Source: Aquihabitans sp. G128 (lineage in GTDB: Bacteria; Actinomycetota; Acidimicrobiia; Acidimicrobiales; Iamiaceae). Taken from it: DNA of 64,000 bases. The DNA lies in NCBI RefSeq assembly GCF_019048865.1, contig NZ_CP077604.1, positions 1,612,001 to 1,676,000 on the forward strand, in the 5' to 3' direction. The first letter of the stretch is position 1. Every line of letters begins with the position of its first letter. Below are positions 7,884 to 18,390 of this stretch, one piece after another. The notes under the pieces were generated by a model. It saw nothing but the letters and a program-made list of their open reading frames with translations. It was not told where the DNA came from and ran no database searches. The translations under genes were made by a program, and so were the position numbers.

Positions 7884-8741
7884 TCAGCGCCCGGCGAGCT
7901 CCGCCGCCGGCTGGAACAGCTCGGCGAAGAGCGCCGGTGCGTCGGGCCCGAGCGGCGGCTCCACGATGAACCACTCGGTGCCGAAGATGTAGGCGAAGGC
8001 CTCCGGCGGCATCGAGGCCATGAAGTGGTCCGGGCCGATCTGGCTGCCGTGGGCGAGCATCGAGGCCCGCTTGCGGTCGAGCACGGTCGTCGTGTCCACC
8101 ACGTGGGTCAGCTCGGCCTCGGGCTTGCCGAACGTGGAGCGGTCGACCTCGGGCGGCCCGGCCTCCTCGGCGTCCTGGCCGGGCTCGTCGGCTGCGCCGC
8201 CGGGGACGTCGACGCCGAGCTCCTTGGCCAGGGCCATGGCCCGCCCCATGAGGTCGCGGTTCATCGTCCCCTGGGCCACGACCGGCACGCCGGCCAGCTC
8301 GGCCGCCCGCTTGCCCACCCGGTGCACCTGGATGTGGTCCGGGTGGCCGTAGCCGCCGTTGTCGTCGTAGATCGTGAGGACGTCGGGCGACTCCTCGGTG
8401 AGGATCGTCGCCAGCCGGCGGGCGGCCTGCTCGACGTCGGCCTGCCAGAAGCACCAGGGCACGTCGTTGGTGGCCTCCCCGATCATCCCGGAGTCGGTGT
8501 AGCCCAGGAACTCCACCCGGCCGGCGCCCAGGACCCGGGCCGACTCGTAGACCTCGGCGGTGCGCCGCAGGGTGAGCTGCTCGCCCTCGGCCAGCACGCC
8601 GGGGACCGGCTCGCCGAGCTCGCCTCGCGTGGCGAACACCAGCACCACCCGATGGCCGGCGTCGGCGGCCCGGGCCAACGTGCCACCCGTGGCGATCGAC
8701 TCGTCGTCCGGGTGGGCGTGCAGGCTGACGATGGTTCCCAT
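7884..8741 (-). CDS. LmbE/PIG-L family deacetylase, mycothiol conjugate amidase (Mca)-like
   Basis: A 285-residue zinc-dependent N-deacetylase/amidase. The metal motif AHPDDE is at residues 9-14, the second metal motif lies in YDDNGGYGHPDHIQVH, and the C-terminal third (AHGSQIGPDHFM, GTEWF) resembles Mca rather than short LmbE proteins. In mycothiol-producing actinobacteria Mca cleaves mycothiol S-conjugates; the related MshB makes mycothiol. I favour Mca but the sequence does not exclude a different sugar substrate. The -10 TAGCGT sits 8 nt before the ATG, so the transcript is probably leaderless. Confidence 0.85.
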   Translation of the reverse strand: MGTIVSLHAHPDDESIATGGTLARAADAGHRVVLVFATRGELGEPVPGVLAEGEQLTLRRTAEVYESARVLGAGRVEFLGYTDSGMIGEATNDVPWCFWQADVEQAARRLATILTEESPDVLTIYDDNGGYGHPDHIQVHRVGKRAAELAGVPVVAQGTMNRDLMGRAMALAKELGVDVPGGAADEPGQDAEEAGPPEVDRSTFGKPEAELTHVVDTTTVLDRKRASMLAHGSQIGPDHFMASMPPEAFAYIFGTEWFIVEPPLGPDAPALFAELFQPAAELAGR

Positions 8742-8749
8742 GGCGGGCC

Positions 8750-8755
8750 ACGCTA
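8750..8755 (-). promoter_or_regulatory. -10 element, leaderless promoter of LmbE-family gene
   Basis: TAGCGT on the minus strand ends 8 nt before the ATG. The same hexamer and spacing recur before obgE. Confidence 0.5.
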
Positions 8756-8928
8756 TCGGCGGTCGGCGCCGCTCCTCCCCGCCCCGAGCGCTCCGGTCCG
8801 GCGCCCGTCACGGCCCCCGACGATCTGAGGTAGCGCCGAGCCCGGGTACGGCATCCGCCCGATGCCCCCCGGGGACCGTCCTCCGTACCGTGAGCGAGGA
8901 CCCCATCCCCGCTCCTCCGGAGACCGCC

Positions 8929-9060
8929 ATGGACCCGCTCCTGTTCGCCACCGCCCTCCACCGCACCACCGAGCGCCGCTCGGACATCCCTCGCGACCGG
9001 CCCGAGCGCCGCACGCCCCGGTCGGGCTCGCCCCGCAGCCGCTTCGGCCGCCGCCGGTGA
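8929..9060 (+). CDS. possible small basic protein (43 aa)
   Basis: A short frame, MDPLLFATALHRTTERRSDI onward, ending in a strongly basic tail (SRFGRRR). GGAG lies 7 nt before the ATG and the frame starts in a divergent intergenic region opposite the LmbE gene, which is where a small gene could sit. There is no recognisable domain, and Arg/Pro-rich short frames arise by chance at this GC content. I report it as a candidate only. Confidence 0.3.
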   Translation: MDPLLFATALHRTTERRSDIPRDRPERRTPRSGSPRSRFGRRR

Positions 9061-9122
9061 CCGGAGGGCCGCCGCCCGGAACGCGGGAGGCGACCGCCAC
9101 GACGCCTGCCATCATCGGCACC

Positions 9123-12100
9123 GTGCGCACGTCGTGGGTGTCCTCGGAGCTGGTGGGCCGCCAGCGCGAGCTGGCCGCCCTCGACCGGGCCTGGGCCGAG
9201 GCCCGGGCGGGCACGCCGGCGGTCGTCCTGCTCGGCGGCGAGGCCGGCGTCGGCAAGACCCGCCTGGTCGAGGAGCTGCGCGGCACCGTCGAGGGCCACG
9301 GCGGGCGCGTCCTCGTGGGGGCCACGCCCACCCGGGGATCGGTCGCCCAGCCCTTCGCCCCGCTCACCGGCGCCCTGCGCAACCTGCTGCGCGGCCTCTC
9401 CGACGCCGAGGCCGAAGCGGTCATCGGGCCCGCCCGCAGCGACCTGGCGCGGCTCCTACCCGAACTGGGCCCGGCCGGCAACGCCCCCGCCGCGTTCGAC
9501 TCGCTCACCAGCGAGCCGGCCCGGCTCTTCGAGCTGGTCCTCGGGGTCCTCCAGAGGCTGGCCGCCCGCCAGCCGTTCGTCCTCGTGGTGGAGGACCTGC
9601 ACTGGGCCGAGCCGTCCACCCTCGACCTGGTCGACTTCCTGGCCCGCAACCTCTCGGCGGTGCCGGTGCTCGTGCTGCTCACCTACCGGACCGACGAGAT
9701 CCACCGGACCCACCCGCTGCGCCCGGCGCTCGCCGAGCTGCGCCGCATCGCCACGGTCGACTCGCTCACCGTCGACCCGCTCGACCGCGACCAGGTCCGC
9801 GAGCTCGCCGACGCCCTCAACGGCTCACCGGTCTCCGACCTCGCCGTGGACCGCCTGGCCGAGCGGTCGAGCGGCCTCCCGTTCTTCGTCGAGGAGCTGC
9901 TCGCTGCGGACGAGTGCGTCGAGGACGGCGCCGTCCCCGCCGGGCTCCAGGACGTCCTCCAGCTGCGCATCGACGCCCTCGACCCCGAGGTGGTCGACGT
10001 GGTGCGCGCCGTGGCGGTGGGCAGCACCTCGGGCCCGGTCTCGGACCAGCTCCTGGCGTCGGTGACCGACCGCACGGGGCCGGCGCTGGCCGGGCTCCTG
10101 CGCGAGGCGACGTCGCGGCAGGTCCTCGTGGTGTCCGACGCGGGGGTCGACTTCCGCCACGCCCTCGCACGCGAGGTGGTCGAGGCCGACCTCCTGCCCA
10201 GCGAGCGGTCCTCGTTGCACGCCGCGTTCGCCGCCGGCCTCGAGCACGAGCCGGGCGCGAGCGACGACACCTCCACCACCGCCCGGATCGCGCTCCACTG
10301 GACCGAGGCCGGGGACCACCGCCGGGCCGCCTCGTGGTCCCGGCGCGCCGGCCTCGCCGCCCGCCGGGCCTACGCCTACACCGAGGCCGCCGGCCACCAC
10401 CAGCGGGTGCTGGCGGCGTGGGACGGGATCGACGACGCCGCTGCGGTGGTGGGCGCCTGCCGCCTCCTGGTGGCGGTCGACGCCGCCACCAGCCTGGTCC
10501 TCGCCGGAAACCTCAGCCGGGCCCGGGCCCTGATCGAGGCCGAGCTCACGCGCGACGACGTCGACCCCGACCCGGGCCAGAGCGTCGACGACCGGTCCGA
10601 CTGGCGGGCGGCGCTCACCGCCCTGTTCGGGCGGATCATGCGCTCCACCGGCGGCACCAGCGCCTCGGTCGACGTCCTCCGCGACTCCCTCGACACCTTC
10701 TCCGACCGGCCCAGCTGGCACCGCGCCCGGGTCCGCATCGAGCTGGCCCACTCACTGGCGCTCAGCGGCCGCCGCATCGAGGCCATGGTCGAGTCCCGCC
10801 AGGCGCTGGCCGAGGCGGCCGAGGTCGGCGAGCCCTCCACCATCGGCCGGGCCCAGCACGTGCTCGGCCTCGAGCTGTGCATGGCCGGCGAGACCGCAGC
10901 CGGCCTCGACCTGCTGCAGCAGGGCCTCGACACCGCCCACGCCACCGACGACGTCGACTGGATCTGCAGGGGCTACATCAACCTCAGCGACGCCCTGCGC
11001 CTCGTCGGGCGCTACGAGGAGTCCGTCGAGGCGGCGCTGGCGGGCTACGACGTGGCCATCGGCAGCGGGGTGGCCCGGTTCGCCTTCGCCCGCATGAACG
11101 CCACCGAGGCCTACATCCCGCTCGGGCGGCTCGACGACGCCCGAGCGATCATCGACGACACGACCGAGGCCCACGAGGGCCACATGGCCGAGATCCACAT
11201 CGCCCTCACCCGCGGCTGGCTGGCCCTGCGACGTGGCGAGCCGGCGGGCGTGGCCGAGGAGCTGGACCGGATCGGTCCCGTCGTCGGCCGGGAGGGCAAC
11301 CTCCAGTTCGACGGGGCGCTGGCCCGCAACCAGCTGGAGCTGGCCTGGCTGACCCGATCGCTCGAGGACCCGTGGCCCCGGGCGCGGGTGGTGCTCGAGC
11401 GCGACGAGCTCTCCGACCACCGCCAGTTCCACCCCGAGGTCCTCGCCCTGCTCGCCCGCCTCGACGCCGACCGGGCCCTCGATCCCCTGGCCGCCGAGGC
11501 CACGCGGGCCGGCGCGCTCGACGGGCTGGCTCGCGCGTCGACGCGCATGGCGGCGCTCGCCGACCAGCCCCTGTTCACCCTGGCGATCCCGCTGGCCACC
11601 GCGCTCGTGGCGGCGGAGCACGCCCGTGGCACCGAGGGCGTCGAAGCCGCGGCGCGCTGGGAGGAGGTCGCGGCGGTCGCCGAGGCCTGCCGGGACCCGT
11701 GGCACGAGGCCTACGCCCGCTGGCGCGCCGCCGAGTCCCACGCCCACGCCCGGCGCACGGGTCCGGCGGCGGCGCAGGCCCGCTCGGCCCACGCCCTCGC
11801 CGTCGCGATGGGTGCCGGGACGATCGAGCGGGAGGTGGTCGCGCTGGCGCGGCGGGCGCCTCGGCGAGCTCGGGACGCCGGCGGAGGGGGCGACGGCCGA
11901 GCCCCCGACGTCCGACCCGACGGCACCGGCGGTCGAGGATCCGGACGCACCGCTCCTGGCGCTGGGCCTCACCCGCCGCGAGGCCGAGGTGCTGGGCCTG
12001 GTCGCCGAGGGCCGCACCAACGGCGAGATCGGCGAGGCGCTCTACATCAGCACCAAGACCGCCAGCGTCCACGTGAGCAACATCCTGGCCAAGCTCGGGG

Positions 12101-12150
12101 TGTCCTCCCGGACCCAGGCCGCCGCCGTCGCCCACCGCGCCCGGCCCTGA
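9123..12150 (+). CDS. large ATP-binding LuxR-family transcriptional regulator (one-base frameshift)
   Basis: A regulator of about 1008 residues of the LAL (large ATP-binding LuxR) type. An N-terminal AAA/STAND ATPase has a P-loop [10 protein letters not shown] near residue 39 and a Walker B-like [11 protein letters not shown] near residue 155. A long helical, TPR-like middle follows, and then a C-terminal LuxR helix-turn-helix ([20 protein letters not shown] near residue 948). The HTH lies in another frame: one extra G at 11854-11856 shifts the reading. GTG start chosen at [17 protein letters not shown], the usual beginning of the ATPase domain. Ligand and targets are unknown. Confidence 0.88.
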
Positions 12151-12171
12151 GCGGACGGGCCGCGCGCGACG

Positions 12172-13314
12172 TCAGGCGATGGCGCCGGAGGCCTTCAGCT
12201 CGGCGATGCGCGCCGCGTCGAGGCCCCACTCGCCCAGGACCTCGTCGGTGTGCTGGCCGGCGTGCGGCGGCGGGCGGTCGATGCTGCCCGGGGTGCGGCT
12301 GAAGCGAGGCGCCGGGGACGGCTGGGTGACGCCCGCCACCTCGGTGAAGGTCTGCCGGTGGGCGATGTGGGGGTGCTCGGGGGCCTCGGCCATCGGCAGC
12401 ACCGGGGCGAAGCACACGTCGGTGTGCTCCATGATCTCGCACCACTCGTCACGGGTCTTGCCCCGGAACACCTCGGCGAACCGGGCCTTGAGCTCCACCC
12501 AGTGCCGCTTGTCGTGCTGGGAGGGCAGCGAGGCCGGGTCGATCTCGGTGAGCCGCAGCAGCTCGGCGTAGAACTGGGGCTCGATCGAGCCGATGGACAC
12601 GTACTTGCCATCTGCGGTCTCGTACGTGTCGTAGAAGTGGGCGCCCGTGTCGAGCATGTTGGTGCCCCGCTCGTCGGACCACATGCCCATGGCCCGGAAC
12701 GACCACGTCATGGTCATCAGGCTGGCGGCACCGTCGACCATGGCGGCATCGATCACCTGGCCCTGGCCGGAGGTGCGGGCCTCCAGGAGCGCCGCGCACA
12801 CGCCGAAGGCCAGGAGCATGCCGCCGCCGCCGAAGTCGCCGATGAGGTTGATGGGGGCCGTGGGCTGCTGGCCTGCCCGGCCCAGCGGCTCGAGGGCCCC
12901 GGCCAGGGCGATGTAGTTGATGTCGTGGCCGGCGGTGTGGGCGTAGGGGCCGTCCTGGCCCCAGCCGGTCATGCGCCCGTAGACGAGCTTGGGGTTGCGC
13001 TCGAGGCAGACGTCGGGGCCCAGGCCCAGCCGCTCCATCACGCCGGGACGGAACCCCTCCACGAGGGCGTCGGCGCCGTCGATCAGGTCGAGCACCGCGG
13101 CGACCCCGTCGGGGTGCTTCAGGTCGACGCCGACCGAGCGGCGACCCCGGGCGAGGATGTCACCGGGCGGGGTGGCGGGGTCGCCGCCGGACACGTTGCC
13201 GGAGCGGTCGATGCGGATGACATCGGCGCCCAGGTCGGCCAGGAGCATCGCTCCGTACGGGCCGGGCCCGATGCCTGCGATCTCGATGACCTTGATGCCG
13301 GAAAGGGGTCCCAT
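12172..13314 (-). CDS. mcr: alpha-methylacyl-CoA racemase, CaiB/BaiF type III CoA-transferase family
   Basis: A 380-residue family III CoA-transferase fold protein. The three catalytic residues of M. tuberculosis Mcr (His126, Asp156, Glu241) each have a counterpart at a constant +4 offset: His130 in GHDINY, Asp160 in [10 protein letters not shown] and Glu245 in GSIEPQF. This supports 2-methylacyl-CoA epimerase activity, used in beta-oxidation of branched chains and sterol side chains, rather than CoA transfer. The start has GAGGAGC upstream. The alpha/beta hydrolase gene lies 61 nt upstream on the same strand. Confidence 0.9.
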   Translation of the reverse strand: MGPLSGIKVIEIAGIGPGPYGAMLLADLGADVIRIDRSGNVSGGDPATPPGDILARGRRSVGVDLKHPDGVAAVLDLIDGADALVEGFRPGVMERLGLGPDVCLERNPKLVYGRMTGWGQDGPYAHTAGHDINYIALAGALEPLGRAGQQPTAPINLIGDFGGGGMLLAFGVCAALLEARTSGQGQVIDAAMVDGAASLMTMTWSFRAMGMWSDERGTNMLDTGAHFYDTYETADGKYVSIGSIEPQFYAELLRLTEIDPASLPSQHDKRHWVELKARFAEVFRGKTRDEWCEIMEHTDVCFAPVLPMAEAPEHPHIAHRQTFTEVAGVTQPSPAPRFSRTPGSIDRPPPHAGQHTDEVLGEWGLDAARIAELKASGAIA

Positions 13315-13375
13315 GCGGGGGTTGCTCCTCGGGTTGGGGCGCGGGGTGGCGGGTGCCGACCGGGGGCCGGCGCCG

Positions 13376-14263
13376 TCAGCGAGCGCGGTGGGTGACGGCG
13401 GTGATGGCGTCGGCGATCCGGGGCCAGTGGGCCACCGGGAGGTCGTGGGCCATGTCGTCGATGGCGACGAAGTCGGCGCCGGCGACGAGCTCGGCGGTGC
13501 GCTGGCCGCCGCTGAAGCCGACCAGGCGGTCCTGGCGACCGTGGACCACGAGCGCCGGCAGGTCGAGGTTCGACAGGCCGTCGGCGCGGTCGCCCGAGCT
13601 GACGATGGCCAACAGCTGGCGGGGCACGCCGAGCCGGTTGATCCCCCGCTGGTGCTCGACGACGGCCCGGGCGCGAGCGCGATCGGCGTCGAAGTGGTCG
13701 GGGCTGGCGATGGCCCGAGCCATCTCGACGCTGAACTCGATGGAGGCGTCGAGGTCCTGCGGCCGCTCGGCGACCAGCACCCCGAGGATCTCGGGGTCCG
13801 GGGCCCCGACGGTGGGCTCACCGGTGGTGGACATGATCGAGGTGAGCGACCGCACGCGGCCCGGGTGCTCGATGGCGAGCGTCTGCGCGATCATGCCGCC
13901 CATCGATGCGCCCACCACGTGGGCGGCGTCGACGTCGAGGTGGTCGAGCAGGCCGATGGCGTCGGCGGCCATGTCCGAGAGGAGGTACGGCGCCTGCGAG
14001 CGGTCCCCGCCGAAGGCGGCCAGGACCGCCGCCGGCACGTCCAGGTCCGGCGTGTCGATCCAGGTGCTCTGGCCGATGTCGCGGTTGTCGAAGCGCACGA
14101 CGTGGTGGCCACGAGCCACGAGCAGGGCGCAGAAGCCCTCGTCCCAGCTCAGCATCTGGGCACCGAGGCCCATGACGAGGAGGATGGTGGGATCGGCGGG
14201 ATCGCCGAACGCCTCGTAGGCGATCTCGATCCCGTTGGCGGCGGCGGTGGGCACGGCGCTCAT
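13376..14263 (-). CDS. alpha/beta hydrolase
   Basis: A 295-residue alpha/beta-hydrolase-fold enzyme. The oxyanion region [10 protein letters not shown], the [10 protein letters not shown] segment, the nucleophile Ser in GASMGG near residue 120, and the catalytic His in DDMAHDLP near the C-terminus are visible. The sequence type is common among putative esterases and lactonases; the substrate is unknown. An inverted repeat TTGACC-N4-GGTCAA sits directly before the gene and overlaps its likely promoter (CAATGT, 6 nt before the ATG), so it is probably repressed together with other genes that carry this site. Confidence 0.87.
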   Translation of the reverse strand: MSAVPTAAANGIEIAYEAFGDPADPTILLVMGLGAQMLSWDEGFCALLVARGHHVVRFDNRDIGQSTWIDTPDLDVPAAVLAAFGGDRSQAPYLLSDMAADAIGLLDHLDVDAAHVVGASMGGMIAQTLAIEHPGRVRSLTSIMSTTGEPTVGAPDPEILGVLVAERPQDLDASIEFSVEMARAIASPDHFDADRARARAVVEHQRGINRLGVPRQLLAIVSSGDRADGLSNLDLPALVVHGRQDRLVGFSGGQRTAELVAGADFVAIDDMAHDLPVAHWPRIADAITAVTHRAR

Positions 14264-14272
14264 GCTGCCACA

Positions 14273-14288
14273 TTGACCGAGCGGTCAA
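14273..14288 (-). promoter_or_regulatory. operator-like inverted repeat TTGACC-N4-GGTCAA (copy 1)
   Basis: TTGACCGAGCGGTCAA has perfect 7-bp arms around a 2-bp centre. It lies 10-25 nt upstream of the hydrolase ATG and overlaps the predicted promoter and the stop codon of the preceding carboxylase gene. The half-site matches the repeats near 34710 and 42660. Confidence 0.6.
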
Positions 14289-15694
14289 GAAGTGCCGGCA
14301 GGCTCCGCCAACCAACGGGTGGTGGCCCCGTCGAACCGGGTGCGTCGGGCACCCACCGCAGCGGGCGAGGCCCCGCCCGGCAGGCCGGCGACCACGGCCG
14401 CCACGGTCTCCTCCAGGTCGTCGCCCACGACGGCGTCGACGATGCCGAGTTGCAGCAGGTCCGTGCTGGTGAGGCCCAGCCGGCCCGCCACCTCCGGGGC
14501 CCTGGCGGCGTCGCGCTCGAGGATGGCGGCGGCACCCTCGGGGCCGATGACGGAGAAGACCGCGTGCTCCTGCACGAGGAGCCGGTCCGTCGCGGCCAGG
14601 GCCAGCGCACCACCGCTGCCCCCCTCGCCCACGCAGACCGCGACCGTCGCCGTGGGCACCGCGGCGAGGGCGGCGAAGGTGCGGGCGATCTCGGCGGCGA
14701 TGCCGTCGTTCTCCGAGGCCGGCGACGGGTCGGCACCCGAGGTGTCGACGAACGACACCACCGGCAGGCCGAGCCGACCGGCCAGGGCGATCCCCCGCTG
14801 GGCCAGCCGGAACCCGGCCGGCTTCGGCTGGCCACCCTTGGCGTAGCGGTCGTTCGCCAGCACCACCACCCGCTGGCCGCCAACCGTGGCGATGGCCACC
14901 CGGAGGGCCGGGTCGACCCCGAGGCCGAGCTCGGTCCACGACGACGATGCGGCCGCCGCCACCTGGATGCCGCTCGGTCGACCCATCCGGCGTGCCGCCC
15001 GCACCTCGGCCCACGCCGGCTCGACGGGGCCATCGGACGGGCGCACCGGGCGGATGGGGTTCGGTGGCGCAACGGTCGAGAGCGGCGCCAGCTCGAGGCC
15101 GAGCGCGGCGCGCACCCAGGCCTCCAGGGCCTCGGCCGGGAGCACGGCGTCGACCAGCCCGGCGGCGAAGGCCGACTCGGCGGTGTGGCTGGACCCGTCG
15201 ACCTCGTGGCCGGCGGTCTGCTCGAGCACGCGAGGCCCGGCGAAGCCGATGGTGGCGCCCGCCTCGGCGACCCGCAGGTCGGTGAGCGAGCCGTACGACG
15301 CGAACACCCCGCCGGTGGTGGGCGACCGGTGCACCGAGATCGAGAGCAGCCCGGCGGCGCGGTGGCGCTCCACGGCGGCGGCGGTGCGGGCCAGCTGGAC
15401 CAGCGAGACCATGCCCTCCTGCATGCGGGCCCCGCCCGAGCGAGTCACCACCACGACGGGGAGCTGCGCCTCGACCGCGCGGTCGAACGCCCGCACGACC
15501 TTCTCGCCGTGCACGAGGCCCATGGACCCGCCGATCACGTCGAAGTCGCCCTCGACCAGCACGAAGCCGTCGCAGCGGCCGGTGCGCACCGACTCGTGGT
15601 CCAGGGCCGCCAGCTTGGCCGCGTAGCCGGGGAACGAGAGCGGGTCGGCGCTGCGCAGGCCCACGTCCCACTCCTCGATGAGGGGGGAGAACAT
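14285..15694 (-). CDS. fused acetyl-CoA carboxylase carboxyltransferase (AccD-AccA)
   Basis: A 469-residue protein with the beta and alpha carboxyltransferase halves in one chain. The N-terminal AccD-like half has VTRSGGARMQEGM; the C-terminal AccA-like half has PVVSFVDTSGADPS, GEGGSGGALALAATD and VFSVIGPEGAAAI. It would transfer the carboxyl group from carboxybiotin to acetyl-CoA or a similar acyl-CoA for fatty acid synthesis. There is no zinc-ribbon N-terminus of the E. coli AccD type. The start (MFSPLIEEWD) is the first ATG before recognisable sequence. The biotin carboxylase and carrier subunits are not in this window. Confidence 0.88.
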   Translation of the reverse strand: MFSPLIEEWDVGLRSADPLSFPGYAAKLAALDHESVRTGRCDGFVLVEGDFDVIGGSMGLVHGEKVVRAFDRAVEAQLPVVVVTRSGGARMQEGMVSLVQLARTAAAVERHRAAGLLSISVHRSPTTGGVFASYGSLTDLRVAEAGATIGFAGPRVLEQTAGHEVDGSSHTAESAFAAGLVDAVLPAEALEAWVRAALGLELAPLSTVAPPNPIRPVRPSDGPVEPAWAEVRAARRMGRPSGIQVAAAASSSWTELGLGVDPALRVAIATVGGQRVVVLANDRYAKGGQPKPAGFRLAQRGIALAGRLGLPVVSFVDTSGADPSPASENDGIAAEIARTFAALAAVPTATVAVCVGEGGSGGALALAATDRLLVQEHAVFSVIGPEGAAAILERDAARAPEVAGRLGLTSTDLLQLGIVDAVVGDDLEETVAAVVAGLPGGASPAAVGARRTRFDGATTRWLAEPAGTS

Positions 15695-15865
15695 CGGGAG
15701 ATCCTGCCCGGCGGCCCCGCCCGGCTCCCAAACCGGACCGGCCTCGTCCGGCCCCCACCTTTCCCCTGCCTGGCCCGCCGTCCGCGGGATCCATCGGCCA
15801 AACGCCGCCGTCGAGCGTGATTCGGTGGCCTCTCGGCGTTCACAGCGCCGTAATGCAGTTCCCCC

Positions 15866-15871
15866 TACGAT
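15866..15871 (+). promoter_or_regulatory. -10 element of the amino-acid ABC transporter operon
   Basis: TACGAT, 55 nt upstream of the binding-protein ATG, is the best -10 match in the divergent region between the carboxyltransferase and transporter genes. Otherwise I see no clear feature in the 232 nt between these genes. Confidence 0.4.
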
Positions 15872-15926
15872 GCCTCCACCCCTGGTCGCGGGAGAGCCGG
15901 GGTCCGTTCCCACCTCTGGAGACCTG

Positions 15927-16724
15927 ATGCACCGCACCCTTCGTCGCCCTCTCGCCGCCGGCCTCGGCCTGGCCCTCGTCTTCGGAGCGGTCGCCTGCGG
16001 GAGCAGCGACAGCGGCGGCGCTTCCAGCGACGGCGGCTCCGGCGGCACCACCCTCAAGGTCTGCTCGGACATGCCCTACGAGCCCTTCGAGGCGCCCGGC
16101 AAGGGCCCCCGCGGCCTGAAGTACACCGGCTTCGACATCGAGCTGCTCGACGCCATGGCCCAGACCGAGGGCGACAAGCTCGACATCACCGACTCCGACT
16201 TCGACACGATCTTCGCCTCGGTCAACGCCGGCACGTGCGACGTCGTCGCCTCGGCGGTGACCATCACCCCCGAGCGCGAGAAGAACAGCCTCTTCACCGA
16301 GCCGTACTTCGACGCCGACCAGTCGCTGCTGGTGCCGTCGGACAGCAAGGTCAAGACCCTGGACGACCTGGCGGGCGAGACCATCGGCGTGCAGACCGGC
16401 ACCACCGGCGAGAGCTACGCCAACGACCACAAGCCCGACGGGGCGACGGTCAAGGCGTACCCCGACGCCGCCGGCCTGTTCGCCGCCATCAACGCCGACC
16501 AGATCGACGGCATCCTGCAGGACCTCCCGGTGAACAGCGACCGCGCCACCAAGGACGACACCGTCAAGGTGGTCACCACCATCCCCACCGGCGAGCAGTA
16601 CGGCTTCGTGGTGGCGAAGGACGACAAGGACCTCCAGACCAAGCTGGACAAGGAGCTCAAGGCGGTCCGTGACGACGGCACCTACGAGAAGCTGTTCAAG
16701 AAGTACTTCCCGAACGCCGGCTGA
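15927..16724 (+). CDS. polar amino-acid ABC transporter, substrate-binding lipoprotein
   Basis: A 265-residue periplasmic-binding-protein family 3 lipoprotein. The signal MHRTLRRPLAAGLGLALVFG ends in the lipobox VACG, followed by a Ser/Gly linker. The ligand-binding domain has YTGFDIELLDAMA, CDVVASAVTITPEREK, LAGETIGVQTGTTGE and the usual C-terminal DGTYEKLFKKYF. It captures an amino acid outside the membrane for the permease and ATPase encoded next. GGAG precedes the ATG. First gene of a three-gene operon. Confidence 0.93.
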   Translation: MHRTLRRPLAAGLGLALVFGAVACGSSDSGGASSDGGSGGTTLKVCSDMPYEPFEAPGKGPRGLKYTGFDIELLDAMAQTEGDKLDITDSDFDTIFASVNAGTCDVVASAVTITPEREKNSLFTEPYFDADQSLLVPSDSKVKTLDDLAGETIGVQTGTTGESYANDHKPDGATVKAYPDAAGLFAAINADQIDGILQDLPVNSDRATKDDTVKVVTTIPTGEQYGFVVAKDDKDLQTKLDKELKAVRDDGTYEKLFKKYFPNAG

Positions 16725-16753
16725 CGTCGCCTGATGAGGGGCATGGAGCAGCG

Positions 16754-17617
16754 ATGAGCGACCAGCCCGTGGCCGAAGCACCGCAGCTCGGGGACGTGAG
16801 CGTCCCCGAGCTGTACCGGTCCGGTCGCGCCAAGCAGCGGCGCTCGCAGCGCAACCGGATCATCAGCTACGTCGTCGGCATCGCCGTGGTGGCCACCGTC
16901 GTCCTCGCAGGAGACTGGGGGAAGATCCAGCGGCTCTACTTCAGCCCGGGGCGGGCCAAGGACCTGTTCCCGGAGATCCTCACGATCGCGACGAAGAACA
17001 CGCTGCTCTACACCGCCGGTGCGTTCATCGGTGGCGTGAGCATCGGCTTGGTCATGGCCGTGATGAAGATGAGCCCGATCCGGCCCTACCGGTGGTTCGC
17101 CACCGCCTACATCGAGGTCTTCCGCGGGCTGCCGGCCCTGCTCACCATCTTCATCGTCGGCTACGGCGTGCCGACGGCGTTCGGCACGCAGTTCCCGACC
17201 ATCATCGGCGTGGGGACGGCCGGTCCGATCGCCCTGGCCCTGGTCGCCGGGGCCTACCTGGCCGAGACGCTCCGAGCGGGCGTCGAGGGGGTGCCCCGGG
17301 GCCAGCTCGAGGCCGCCCGGTCCCTGGGCCTCTCGCAGGCGCAGACCATGCGCACGGTCGTCGTCCCCCAGGCCTTCCGACTGGTCATACCGCCGCTCAC
17401 CAACGAGCTGGTCCTCCTGCTCAAGGACACCGCGCTGCTCTCGCAACTCGGGACCACCGCAGCGACGGTCGAGCTGACCAAGTTCGGCAAGGACCAGTTC
17501 CAGATCGACTTCAACGGCACGCCGTTCATCGCCGCCGGCGTGATGTACCTCATCATCACCATCCCCCTCACGCGGCTCGCGGCGGCGCTCGAACGGAAGC
17601 TGAAGGCCAGCCGATGA
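16754..17617 (+). CDS. polar amino-acid ABC transporter, permease
   Basis: A 287-residue permease of the His/Glu/Gln/Arg/opine type. After a basic N-terminal tail ([12 protein letters not shown]) there is a first helix, then the typical [22 protein letters not shown] and the coupling-helix motif [20 protein letters not shown] near residues 190-210 that contacts the ATPase. It is the membrane channel of the importer, likely a homodimer as only one permease gene is present. It starts 29 nt after the binding-protein gene and overlaps the ATPase gene by 4 nt. Confidence 0.93.
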   Translation: MSDQPVAEAPQLGDVSVPELYRSGRAKQRRSQRNRIISYVVGIAVVATVVLAGDWGKIQRLYFSPGRAKDLFPEILTIATKNTLLYTAGAFIGGVSIGLVMAVMKMSPIRPYRWFATAYIEVFRGLPALLTIFIVGYGVPTAFGTQFPTIIGVGTAGPIALALVAGAYLAETLRAGVEGVPRGQLEAARSLGLSQAQTMRTVVVPQAFRLVIPPLTNELVLLLKDTALLSQLGTTAATVELTKFGKDQFQIDFNGTPFIAAGVMYLIITIPLTRLAAALERKLKASR

Positions 17618-18354
17618 CCGTCCCCGCCATCGAGCTGGTCGACCTGCACAAGGCCTACGGCAGCAACGAGGTGCTCAAGGGCATCGACCTGGTGGTGGAG
17701 GCCAAGCAGGTCGTCTGCATCATCGGCGCCTCGGGGTCGGGCAAGTCCACCCTGCTGCGCTGCGTGAACCGGCTCGAGGAACCGACCGGCGGCCACGTCC
17801 TGATCGACGGCGTCGACATCACCCACCCGGACTGCGACCTCGACCTCGTGCGCCGCAACATCGGGATGGTGTTCCAGCAGTTCAACCTGTTCCCCCACCT
17901 CACCGCGCTCGGCAACGTCACCATGGCCCAGCGCAAGGTGCTCAAGCGCAGCGAGGCCGAGGCCAACGCCAACGGACGGGCCGTGCTCGAGCGGGTCGGC
18001 CTGGCCGAGAAGGCCGACGCGTTCCCGTCCCAGCTCTCCGGCGGCCAGCAGCAGCGGGTGGCCATCGCCCGGGCGCTGGCCATGGACCCCGAGATGATGC
18101 TCTTCGACGAGGCCACCAGCGCCCTCGACCCCGAGCTGGTGGGCGACGTGCTCGAGGTCATGCGATCCCTGGCCGCCGACGGCATGACCATGCTGGTGGT
18201 CACCCACGAGATGGGCTTCGCCCGCCGGGTGGCCGACCACGTGGTCTTCATGGACCAGGGCGTCATCTGCGAGCAGGGCCCGCCCGAGCAGGTGCTGGAG
18301 CACCCGGCCACGCCGCGCCTCCAGCAGTTCCTCCAGCAGGTCCTGGAGCACTGA
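17614..18354 (+). CDS. polar amino-acid ABC transporter, ATP-binding protein
   Basis: A 246-residue ABC ATPase of the GlnQ type. It has Walker [10 protein letters not shown] (about residues 39-47), the Q-loop in [12 protein letters not shown], the signature [17 protein letters not shown], Walker [13 protein letters not shown] and the switch His in VVTHEMGF. It powers import with the two preceding genes. The ATG overlaps the permease stop as ATGA, indicating translational coupling. A hairpin follows. Confidence 0.96.
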   Translation: MTVPAIELVDLHKAYGSNEVLKGIDLVVEAKQVVCIIGASGSGKSTLLRCVNRLEEPTGGHVLIDGVDITHPDCDLDLVRRNIGMVFQQFNLFPHLTALGNVTMAQRKVLKRSEAEANANGRAVLERVGLAEKADAFPSQLSGGQQQRVAIARALAMDPEMMLFDEATSALDPELVGDVLEVMRSLAADGMTMLVVTHEMGFARRVADHVVFMDQGVICEQGPPEQVLEHPATPRLQQFLQQVLEH

Positions 18355-18358
18355 GGCG

Positions 18359-18377
18359 GCCGGCCTGGGCGGCCGGC
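18359..18377. terminator. hairpin between convergent transporter and thioesterase genes
   Basis: GCCGGCC and GGCCGGC pair over 7 bp with a 5-nt loop, starting 4 nt after the ATPase stop codon. Confidence 0.5.
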
Positions 18378-18390
18378 GCCGATCGGCCGC

